A stretch of DNA of 64,000 bases from Monomorium pharaonis (lineage: Eukaryota > Arthropoda > Insecta > Hymenoptera > Formicidae): the NCBI RefSeq assembly GCF_013373865.1, contig NC_050467.1:9112795-9176794 (forward strand), in the 5' to 3' direction. Position numbers and translations under genes: made by a program. This document shows positions 24,001 to 36,000 of the stretch, piece by piece. Under the pieces are notes generated by a model that saw only the letters and a program-made list of their open reading frames with translations, was not told the origin of the DNA and made no database searches. Each line of letters starts with the position of its first letter. The first letter of the stretch is position 1.

Positions 24001-27000
24001 TTGATGGTATTTTACTTTTATATTTTTGTGAATTTTAATGCTTTTTAAAGATATTGTGTAAAATTGTAAATTAAACATTTTAAAATTGTGTATTTTTTTA
24101 GTATTTTATTGAAGAAGTACTTTATAAGTTGTAGTATTGTTAGCTTTTTATTTTTAACAATTTTTTCTTATTGTTTCTGTACAATGCTTCTGAGTATCGG
24201 TACTTTGATAACCGTTCAATATTTTTGATTTTTTTTACAGTTTCTTAACGCAGAAAATAAGCAGAAAATTCTGGTAGATTTGTTTTTTTGTTTATGCTTT
24301 TTTTATTAGTGATGGTGCTACCATCACATAAACTTAGCATTCCCACTTGATCTTCATTTTTTGCGAACGGGTAAGAGCAATAAATTTGGGACTAAGGAAG
24401 GAAATTAGCAGAAAATTATGTATTCCGAACTTTTTTTAGTGGTCTCAAAAACTATTGCACCAATCTTTCTGAAATTTTTAAAAGATTTTTAACAATATAA
24501 AAAACCAGTTCTTGATTGAAGGATTTTATTTTTTATTGTATAGTTTCAATTTTATGAACCAAAAACGGCCGATTTTTTTTTTGCAAAAATTAAAACTGAC
24601 TTTATACATCCGCCATTTTGTTAAAAATTTTTTGCAAATATTTTGCAAAATCTTTCGATCAAGAACTAGTTCTGTCTTAAAAGGTCATAAAAATTGTGGA
24701 AAGATTGTGCAATAATTCTCGAAAAATCGTGGTCACCGCGATTCGATTTTTTTCGGGTTTTCGAGAAGCTGCTGTATTTCGCTATAAATTGTATATTTCT
24801 ACTTAATAAAATTTTTAAAGATTTTTTAATAATTACTTTTTCATAAGTCTAATTACAAATTAGTCTATACATATACTTTTTTTCATCTTTAAAAAATAGC
24901 GTTTTTTGCTTTATGAATATATATAACCTATAATCTTATTAAATATTGGTAAATAAATTTGTGAAAGTAACTCGTAAGGCCGAGAAAACTTTGCGAATTT
25001 TTAACCCTTTGTAATCATCCGCGGTGATTTATCTATTTGACCTCAAAAGTTTTTATATTAATATTACAAGTACTAAATGCTCAAAAGTGTGATCCGTGGC
25101 GCTATTTGCTGATGATTTGAGATATCTAGTCCAGGAATGTATACATGCCGTAACTCTCATATAAGTGTGCTTTTTCAGGTGTCATTTGAAGTAGTTTCGA
25201 AATCTGGGATCACGGTAATCCCGGTGTGATTAGAACGTAAGTTTTTTGTTAATTTTAGGCAATTATTTTTCCACCATTTTTGTGCTTTAAAAGCTTCAAA
25301 AAATGATAAGTAATATTATGATTCCGTTAAATTTATTTTATTGCGTTTTTCATGGTTTCTAAATATTTAGATGTAATATAATTTGCTTTTACACTCGATT
25401 GAAAGTAGAATGAAAATGGAAGGAAAAAAATTGAATAAATTTTGAAGAATAAAAATTAGAATTATTATAAATAAATAAACACTCTTTGCTACTAAATCAT
25501 CACATTTTTTTGCCTCAAAATCGTTGACTTTAATCTTCAAAATAAATGTACTTTTTGGAACACCCAAACTTTTTTTTCTTGGAATATCGTATCTCAAGAG
25601 TAAAACCCTAATTTTTTAGATAAAATTATAAAAAATTGAAATTTATGAAAAAGACTTTTAGTAAAAAGATTTAATATTTTTCTTTTCAAGAATTTTTCTC
25701 AATATTTTAAACAAAAATTGATTATTTCAATTATGACATGTTCTTCAATGTACAAATCATGTGTAGGAATTTTTAGTTCTCGATTGGACGCATACTTTTG
25801 ATGTCGCAAGCGTTCAAAGTCGTTGGATTCAAAATGGCGTCAATGTGATTAGTATTGAATTTTTCGGAGGTATGATTACAAAGGGTTAATACCTTTAAGA
25901 ACGGGGAATTTATAATAGTTTTAATTTTACACTCTAAGAATTCTATTTCATTTGTCACAATATGACATTTAATTTTGGTTTGCAAAAATTGAGATTTTTG
26001 TTAATTTATTTGCAGACCAGTCTGACTTGACACCTTTTTAACACGCATTTTAAATTATTTATTACCTGTTCTATAGTTTGCGAAGGGACAATTAAATTAT
26101 TTATATACGCTAAAACGATTCCTTTGGCAATTAACTATCTAAACATAGCATTTATTTTCTGGAAAGCGGTAGGTAAATTACAAAATTGGAAGGGCATTCG
26201 TATAAATTCGTACTGTCTTGTAGGAACGACAAACGAGATATATTTTTTGCTTCTCTCGTCAACCTCTACGTGAAAGAAACCCTTTCTGAAATTAAGTGCA
26301 CTAAAAAATTTCACGCTTTGCAATTTATTTAACTGATCTTTGATCAGTGGCAACGGGTAGCGGTCTTTTATAATTTTTTTTGTTTATCTGACGAAAATCT
26401 ACACAGATTTGTGTATCGCTATTTTTTTTTAAGGCAATAAGGTTTGCACATTCAGAATTGGACGATCTGATAATGTGATTGTCTAATCATATCTTTAACT
26501 GTTTTTTGAATGAATCGGTTGTTTCTACGACATCGATTTTGAATATTTTTGGAATATCTAAACTATTTACGCTTATTGATTTTTCAGAATTTTTTTGAAT
26601 CGTTATTTGTCCTTTTACAGAATGCAATTGAACCAGATTTAGAAAGTCAGCACCGATCGAGATTGGATATTTTATTATCAACGACGTGAAACGTAGTTTA
26701 ATGTATTTCGCCATCAATAACACTCGCCACAAAAAAGTCACGTTCGATTATTTAATGCACCTAATTAAAATTAATTATATTATTCAATTTTGGACGACCT
26801 TTTTTTCATAACAGTCTTGATTTATCAAGCTCAAATCATTATCGGTATCTATGATACTAACGAAACATTGATACGCGATCTTTACTTGTCTTTTTACTGT
26901 GGACTCTTAGTAATACATGTTTCTTTAGTCGTACTTAGTTTTATTACATAATTCAACGATGTGTCCATATTGATTACACTTAAAACACCCTGTTGAAAAG

Positions 27001-30000
27001 ATGAGATGGAAATCCAGATGGTTATATTTTGACTGCTTTGTCTTCGATTTCCCTTCTCTCTTGATAGCTTCATATCGAACAAATCTTTCCTTTAATTCGT
27101 GTATTGTCTTTGCTCTATGCAATATTGTCTTGCCGGAATAACCAGATTATCTTGAATTCCCTTAATAACACAAGCCCACAAAAAAAGTACCCTGCGCCAT
27201 GGACCAGACCAGGTTATTTCCATGTATTTTGACCCGCTAAAAACGAATCTGATATTAGTTTTACTCCACCACATCTCAGTTTTTTCTATTCTCAAAAAAC
27301 ACCTTAAAAAACCATAAAATCGGAAATTTCTGATTTTTACTCCTACAAACATTAAACTTTGTGATCTAATATATTTTTTAACTAACCATTTCTAATTTTT
27401 GGATTCTCTAATAAATGCCTCATAATCTGCTAACCCATTAATAGTAAATCCCATTATCCCATAACTCCAGGGATTCGATGCAAACGATGAAAAAAATTCT
27501 AACATGATACTGTAACTTTGACATTACAACCATTTCCAGCATTTTCTGAGACAGCAGGTTTTTAATTTCGCATAACGAGATTTACCCACACTCCTTCTAT
27601 GCTTACAGAACGAAACGACGTTCACGCTTATACTGTATCACATGGGTTTGCGCCTTGCGGTACAACAAAATATTTTTGCCGTACCTTGCGGTGCGACAAA
27701 AGATTTTTTGGGATTCGTTGTCGCCCAAGGAGTTAGAACTCGCGGAAAGAGGCGGTTTTGTAGGCAGGGTCCTCAAATCACTCACTCACTGATTTTAATT
27801 TAAACTGATATAAGATTTATTTCTGTGTTGTACACTGGTTGCGGTCGGCGAAGGTGCCGCGTCGTGTTACAATAGATTAGATACGACGCGTGACTCGGAG
27901 CTACCGCGTCGTCTCGTTGCTCGCTTGCTAGCGGCTAAGTCCCGAACTCTTAATGCACTTGTACGGGCCGTACGTATCGGCTTGATTTCTGATTACTGAT
28001 CCCGCTGGCCGCTGTTCGGCAGCGGCTTAAATAGTGTCGCGGATTTAATTATTAGTGGGGGCATCGGGCCCTCCGTATGACCATATATGGTCATTCCCGC
28101 GCGCATCCGGCGCGCGGGAAATATTTGCGAGTTTAGCAACAATTGCCAAAATGCAGGTATGCATTTCCGGTGGCATGATTGTTGCTAAGCTGGCTTCGCT
28201 ACTTCATTAAGGTGGCTGGTGCGTTGCCCAGTGCGATGACCGGCCGGCAGCGCACGAGGCATGTGTCACCTGACACCTTATGATAGCGAGCCTTCCTCGG
28301 CGAGCTATCTTATTATTTTAATATTTTATTTCCTTTATTTTATAATATGTATTTATTGGTTGTGAGTGTTTCGCTCACAACATCCCTCCCCCGTAAAAAA
28401 AAACAAAAACGGAGGTACGAAGTTTTTGTATATTTAATTAAAAACGCGTGCTACTGCTACGCTTTAAAATAGATCTGGGAATTGTATATTCCGAATCTAT
28501 GTCTAGTGTGACTCGCTTCTCATGGCTGTTTCTCTTTTTCTTTTTTATTACAATAACAGTTATTATTATTGCTAGTATTATTACAATCACTGTTCCGCTG
28601 GTAGCCGTTGGATAGATAAAATGTGGTGATTGAAAAATTGTATTCGGTTGTTCGTTCAATCTTTTGTCCATTTCTATAATTTGTTTGTTTAAGTCCTCTA
28701 ACTTTGAGGAATGTAGGACAATGTTTTGTAATTCTATCGGTTTCACTGCATTTATGCTTAGCTTTGCTTCGTTCTTTAGTATAGAAATATTGTATTGTGG
28801 TAAAAATGTTTCTATTTCTGTACTGTGTGATAACTTAGGAGACTTTATTATCGTGTCTTCCGTCATTAATTTGCAGTTGTTCTTCAATATTATTTTACCC
28901 GTTTTTTCAATCACTTCCTTTATCTGTCCGTGGTCTTTACAATAAAATGTTACAGTTTGTTTTTCCTGTACGGAATATAGCCATGAGTGCGAGTCGCCTA
29001 AGGCTATCCAAAAACTATGGTTAGACGCTATGTTTATAATGTTACAATTTTCGTGATATTTATCGGTTTCTAAAAACGTTTTGACTTCACACACGGAGTG
29101 TGGATTAATCCTGTTCGCAGGATAATTTCGCTCGCATAGGTAATCTTTATTTATCTTCATACAATTTTGTAAATCGTTGCGCGGTAAGGTTATATACGTG
29201 TGCTGATCCCCGTCTATCGCTATGGTCGGATACCTGATGTCTATTACAGAGAATGTGTTATTATGTTCTGGCACAGGTAGTGCTATCACATTTAAAATTT
29301 CGTATTTTGACGTCGATATCAATGGAAAACGCAAAATCGTGTATATATTTACGCTATCGCAGTATGCGCTTACAAGTGCGAATTGTTCAATAGTTGACCA
29401 CTCTTCCTGGTTTGCTCTAAATGGAAAGTAGAGTCCTTCCGGGAGTTGAGAGTTCGCATCTTTAAGCAGTTGTATAATATGGTCTATAGGCGTTAGTCTG
29501 GGGTGCATTATACCCCTTTTTAATAGGGTGACGTAATCTAAGACGTCCTCCGCATCGCGAGTTAACTCTGACAGTACGGTGCTGATAATTATAAAATTTG
29601 ACTGTATGTTGTTTGCGCGTTCGCTCTCTAATAGTTCTAGCTTGAGATTTTTGGTTGCGTTCGCAAGAAGGTATTCGTTATGTTGTACTGTTTTTTCTGT
29701 CTCGTCGATGTGCGCTATAGTTGCCTGAATTATTTTTAATTGGTTTTTTACTGCGTGCTGTGATGACTGTTGTGCGTCATGTAGTATTGCGAGTTGTTCG
29801 TCAATTGTCTTTTTGTCATCGGCGTCCATTGTACCGAATAGCGATTTGGCTATTGAGCCTACTCCGTCGATCAGTCCTCGTTTCTGTACTGTCGGCGTCT
29901 TATATGTGTCAGTAATTCGCAGGATCAGTCGATTTGTCCTTTGGTATTCTTTTGTGATGACAGTGTTAAAACTGTCGCATATAGCCTTATTCATTACCGC

Positions 30001-33000
30001 GACGATTCTACATAAGTTGTCAGTTTTTTGCACATATTTTTCGATTTGCGTCAGTCTTTTCGATAAAGACGCGGTGTTTATCTTAATTATTAGTTTCCAT
30101 TGCGATTCTATTGGTCGGAGTCTACCTATTTTTTCATAGTAGATCCCCGGATGATGGGTGAATTTTTCCACTTGATACAGCGTGTCGCTTCCTTGAGCTG
30201 CTGTTGCCAGGTAGATACATATGAGAAGTCCCCTGCAAGGTGGTTTATTATTACTGCCTTGCATCTTATTAATCAGCAATATTTTATCTCGTCGACGTGC
30301 TCTTCTTTAATTGTGCGTGAGAAGAGGTGTAATGTTTATCTATCTCGGCTAATGTTGCCTTTGGGTCGACTGTCTTGGACTGTTCTAAGATCAGTCTTGT
30401 CCGAGCTGTCGTGCGAGATATTTTTTATTTCTTACGGTTCGCGGAAAAGAAAAAAGTTTTCATTATGCAGTTATTAGTGCCGCCGTCGCCACCCCCGTCG
30501 CCTAATCCGGGAGTCATCGCGTTAGATGATGCGTCTCCGGACGAGGGCGAAATCGTCGGGGTCTTCGAAGACCAGGTGGAGGACGCGGCGGAGTATGAGG
30601 GCTCCGAGGAGGAGCAGAACAATGTGTCCTCCAGTGAGGATGAGGATGTGTCGGATGAGGACTCCGATGTCTCCGAATCCGGGAGTGCTCCATATGCTTT
30701 TCCCCCGTCTCCCGGTATGATAGACCGGTTACTGGAGGATATTGGGGTCTCCGACTCCGAGGAGGAGTGGGACCGAGGTTTCGGTGCCCTGGAAGGACAC
30801 GGAAACTTTCTAGGGGAGGGGGGGAATGAAGAGTCGGAGGAGTAGTTATTAGGACCTCCTCTCTCTTTTAGTTTTTTAATTTGTAGTTCGTAAGTTATAG
30901 TTTAAGTGTAGTGTTTAGTGTTTGTTCCTCCCCCTCTTGAGTTAGTTATTTCCCCCCTTTTGTTTTCTTTTGCGTGCCATTTGGATGGGATCGTTTGGGA
31001 TGGATTACTCAGGCGTTTTTCAACCTGGTGAGTCTATTTTTATTTATTTATTATTGTTTCTACTCTCTCTCTTCTTTTATTTTCGCGTTATCCCTCAATA
31101 AACGGTTTAATGCGATTTACGTGTACGCGAATTGTCCGTCTTCCCCTTTTTACCGTATAATTAACGTGCGAATGTCTTTCGGTAACTGTATAGGGTCCGG
31201 TCCATTGCGCGTCTAATTTTTTAGAACGCCCTCGGCGAAGCGTTTCGTCGAAGAGTAGAATTTTATCGCCAATTTTATAATTAGTTTCCTTCACGGATCG
31301 GTCGTAATAATCTTTCGACTTTTGTTTTTCGTCCCTTATGTTATCCTTGGCGATACTATTAGTGGCGCGTAATCTCTCCCGTAACTCGAGCGCATAGTCG
31401 TCGTAACTGTACGTCCTTTTAGGCGGCTTGGCTAGCGCTGTTGGTAATTCGGGGGGATGCCCGTAAAGTAATTCAAAGGGAGTGTACCCTGTTGCGGTGT
31501 GGGGGGTGGTATTATAGGTGTAGTTAGCATACGGAATCCACTCGTCCCAGTCCGTCTGATCTTTATTAATGAAATGCCTTAGATACTCGGCTAAAGTTCG
31601 ATGCGATCGTTCTAATACGCCGTTGCTTTCAGGGTGATAAGCAGTCGTCTGTATCTTCTTAATTTTGAGCAGCTTGCAAGTATTCTTAAATACTTCGCTC
31701 ATAAAATTAGTTCCCTGATCTGTTAAAATGCATTCCGGAATTCCATATTCTAAAACGATTTTCGTCACGAATGCCTTACTTACGGTATTCGCTTCTTGGT
31801 TAGGAAGGGGCATAGCCTTACTAAATTTTGTTAGGTGGTCCTGAAATGTCAGCAGATACCGATTTTCGTTATTTGTTATGGTTAATGGTCCGACGATATC
31901 CAGCGCGCACTTTTCAAAGGGTCGGCTTGGTGTATCGGTGATAACTAGCGGTGCTTTAATTCTGCGAGAGAGTTTGTTCTTCTGGCAGAGTTCGCATTTC
32001 TTTATGTATCTCTCTACGTCGGCTGTTAATCCATGCCAGTTGTGTTTCAGGCGTATTCGTCTTATCGTTCGCTCAATTCCCTGATGTCCTCCTGTCGGGG
32101 CATCGTGGTATTCATATAGAATCTGTTTCTTTTCTTCTTCAGTATACTCCTGTATACTTTCATTATTTTTTATCGGCGTGCTTAGTTGTGTGTGTACACT
32201 GTCTTCTTCGAGCGCGAGGATCTTATCCGAGTCTTCCGTAACGTGAGCCTCCCGCTTCACGTTTCGACTCAGCGCGTCGGCGTTCGCGTTCGCTCGACCG
32301 GCCTTGTGTATGATCTCATAGTCATACTCTTCTAATTTTAATCGCCATCGAATTAGTCGCGATCCGGGGTCATTTACGCTAAATAACCATGTAAGTGGCT
32401 TATGATCTGTCACTATTTTAAATTTTACGCCGTACACATATGGGCGGAAATGCTTGACAGCCCATACGATTGCTAGCAGCTCCTTTTCGGTAGTGCTATA
32501 ATTTTGCTCCGCGCGATTTAACACTCGGCTTGCGTAAGCAATAGGACGGTCGCTACCTACCGGTCCCTGTGACAGGACTGCTCCGATTGCATAGTCGGAA
32601 GCATCCGTGGTCACGTTGAATTCCTGGGTGAAATCCGGATATTGTAGCACAGGTGCCGTCATCAATTTTTCTTTCAATGTATCGAACGCTATCTGCTGTT
32701 CGGTAGTCCAGACGAACTTTTCAGTTTTCTTTGTTAGCTTCGTCATTGGCTTAGCAATTTTAGAAAAGTCGCTGATGAATTTCCGATAATAACCTGCAAG
32801 TCCGATAAAGGATTGAATATCCTTGACTTTGCGTGGTTCTGGAAAATCTTTGATTGCCTGTAATTTTCCGGGATCGGGTGCTATCCCGTCCTCTGAAATA
32901 ATATGGCCGAGGTAATTCACCTCTTTTCGAAGGAACTCGCACTTGTCGGGTTGTAGCTTCAGATTAGCTTCCCGTAGGCGTAATAGCACTTCTTCTAAAC

Positions 33001-36000
33001 GCTTGTTATGTTCCTTTAGACTTGAGCCGTATATGACAATGTCGTCTAAATACACGAGGCATCTAAGTCCTTGCATTCCAGTAAGCACAGAATTCATTAG
33101 CCTCTGGAATGTGGCTGGCGCATTTTTAAGTCCGAACGGCATCCGATTGTACTCGTAGTGTCCATACGGTGTCGAGAATGCGGTTTTCGGCTTATCATGC
33201 TCAGCCATGGGTATCTGGTGGTACCCCGACGCTAGATCTAGCGTCGTGAAATATTTGGCATTTCCTAACTGGTCTAATATTTCATCAATATTCGGCAGTG
33301 GAAATGAGTCGCCAATAGTTAAGTCATTCAACTTTCGAAAGTCAATCACTATTCGAAGTCGCGATTTTCCAGTCGAGTCAGCTTTCTTCGGCACAACTAA
33401 CAAAGGTGCGTTCCACTGGCTCGTACTAGAGCGGATAATGCTATTTTTCAGCATTTCCTTTATTTGTGTACTCACTTCCTCCTTATGTTTGGCGGGGAGG
33501 CGATACGGTCGCACGTTCACAGGCGCGGCGTCGGCTCGCGTGCTGATCTCGTGTTTCACCGTCGAGGTACACGTCAGAGGTTCTCCGTTTAAATGAAATA
33601 TATCCTGATATTCATTGCATATCCGATTGAGTGCCTTTCGTTCCTCTGGATTGAGATGCTGCGTGCGTAATAGTTGTCATATGCGTTCTCCGCGGGGAAG
33701 CTTTGTCTCGCATTCCGTTTCGGAGGTCACGACATAGACTTGTTGCATGACATTTTCTTCGATATCTTCCACGGTAACGATCGGTGTGGTGATTTCCACT
33801 GGTCTATCCGTGGTGTTAATTATGCTTATAGGGCACATAAAATTTTTCGGCTCTACCATGCATCTGCCAATGTAGATGCCGGGCGAAGTTTCTTTGGCTC
33901 GGATTACCCCGGTTTTATTTCGGTTCGTTACTGCACGAACGATGGTTTCGCTGCGCGGTTTTAAAATAATCTTATTATATGGTTTAAGTCGCAGGGTGAC
34001 GTCTTCTATGGTCACTGTCTTATTTTTGTAGTCGCATGATACATGCTGTTTGCGCAGGAAATCGAGGCCGATTATCCCTTCGTATTCCATAGGGAAATCG
34101 TCTCTCACCACGTATATGGCGTGTTTAATTTCTCGTTCGCCTATCGTGATAGTGGCTTGCATCTTTCCTATAGTATGCACTCGGTGGCCAGTTATTCCTA
34201 CCAGTGATACTTCTTCGGGATAAATTCGTGTTTTTCCCTTTAGGTTTTTTACCTTTATTAATGATATCGTCGCGCCTGAATCGAACAACATGTCGATTTT
34301 ACCAGCGCGTGTTTCTTTGATTGGGAGCGTAATTAGGTCAAGACCGTCGCATCGTGTGCCGTCTCGTCTTACGTGCGTCACTTGATACGCTCGAGCGCGC
34401 GTACTCTGTGTGCGGCTCGTCGCTCCTTCTTCCTCGCTACTGTGCTCGGAGTCAGAGTTTCTTTTTTGCGTTATCGCTTTCTTTCTCGCTCCCGTTATCT
34501 CGGTACTTTGCATTTTTCCTTGCGCGTTCGGTACCTTTGCTTTAGGCCGTCCGTGTAGATTCCAACACTCGTTGCGAGTGTGTCCGCGTTTTTTGCAATA
34601 GTTGCAAAGCTTGTCGATTGCATTTATACGTTTGTCTGGTTGCGGCAGGGCGTATCTATTACTGCTCCTGTTATTCCGGCAATCCTTACTGTAATGGCCA
34701 TACTTGCCGCAATTTCGGCAACGGGCGTCGGACTTGTCGTAATGCCTCGGCGAGTCGGGTGTCCGTCTCGTGTTACTCACGGCGGGACCCTTGATTCTTT
34801 CCTCTGCGCTTGCGGCTGCTATCGCATCCTGTAGCGTAACGTATCCGCGCGATCGGACTACTGCCTTTGTATCTTCGCGTAGCCCTATTTGATAGTTTTC
34901 CAATGCTTGCTGCTGCAGCATTTCTAAAATGATGCGCTTATGTTCGGCCGTGTATTGGTGTCGGCCTTCGATCATCGACTCGTACAGGTCTATTGTGAGC
35001 TTATCCGTACGCAGTCCGTAAGCTCGAGCGCTTTCTCCTGGCTTTTGCTTCAGGGTATTGAAGTCGAGCTGTAAATGTGTTGTGCTTCGTTTACTCGCAT
35101 AGCACGATTCTAATTCCGTTCTTAATTGCACGAAATCGCTTATTCGTCGTGTCTGAAAATCTAACATGGCGCGTCCCTTCAGTTTGGTACACAATATCGC
35201 GCCTAGTAAGGACACTTCATCCGACGGATCTATGTTCTCGATCGCGTAAGTCATGGCGCTCAAGAACTCCTGTAATTTACTCGCGTTGCCGTCGAACTCG
35301 GGTATCATTCCGCGAGCTTCTTTTAATGATAATATTCCGCGACCTCTCTGTCGGCGCACGTCGTCGTCCGGGTACTCGAACGCGGTTTCTCGCCGGCTAT
35401 ATCGCGTTTGTCGAGGCGCGTGCGGACGTAGTGTTCGCGAATTTGTTTCTCGCACCTCGTTGACTTCGTTGGTCAGTCTCCGGACCTCGTGCATCATTGC
35501 ACGTAAGGCTTCTCGTATTTCCTGCACATCGTCTCTTTGCGTGGCAGTGCGGGCAAGTCGTGGTGCATTAGCACTTAGTTCGTGGTGCAGATTCTGTAAT
35601 TCCTGTTCTGCACCGGCGATGAATTGTTGGGTCTCTGCTTGATCGTCGTTAGGCATCGCGTCCGTTTGAAAAAAGTCAGCTGGGTCGAAAATGTCGGACT
35701 CGTATGACGTAAGTGAGAACTCGCCTCGTGACGAAACGCGACTAGGGGTGCGACTCTCGTACGGTCGTGTTCGTCGTTCTACACGGTGTTGCCGTGTCGC
35801 GTTGAATTCGCCTTGAAACAAACTCGCGTCGAGGTTCGCGAATGGGAATTCTCGTTCGCGGATGACGTTTTCCGGTAACTCGCTATCGTACGGATCTAGT
35901 TCTCTACGGACTCTATCGCGTGCTTCTATGACGGCTTGTTCGCAGTATTCGATAGCTCGAGTGGCTTGCTCGCTATGCAACCACGAGTCGTTTGCTATAG

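Larger units (their letters stand above)
20574..24443 (+). mobile_element. 3.9-kb TIR element carrying a decayed ORF
   Basis: Left arm from 20574 (ACCACaAAAAAAAGTTCGGAA) is matched by the inverse ending at 24443. The arm continues through TTTTCTGCT, AAGTTGCTTGTTCGCTAG and CCTAACCTCAAAAAATATCTCAAAATCGC. Its right-hand counterpart is split: 22350-22510 and 24224-24443 are separated by a palindrome at 22511-24223. The centre holds a broken coding sequence. Subterminal tandem copies lie at 20988-21140 and 21255-21403. Confidence 0.65.
30265..31087. other. Pol-env spacer (0.8 kb)
   Basis: Classical errantiviruses have pol and env overlapping or nearly touching. Here 0.8 kb without a sense-strand gene separates them. 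It is GC-rich and purine-biased on the + strand, where it carries an open frame (30465-30845). Confidence 0.7.

Noticed and set aside
27603..27785. Short - strand frame in the LTR (and copy at 36218-36460)
   Set aside because: Lies across LTR end and leader, no start context or conservation, not needed by the element.
28664..30477. + strand frames opposite env
   Set aside because: Shadows of env in a strongly biased coding region.
33674..33684. Frameshift between gag and pol
   Set aside because: The distance between the two frames is a multiple of three; only the TGA separates them.
34354..35642. Several + strand frames opposite gag
   Set aside because: Shadows of the long gag frame; unlike the antisense ORF in the spacer they lie over strong sense coding sequence and have no independent support.
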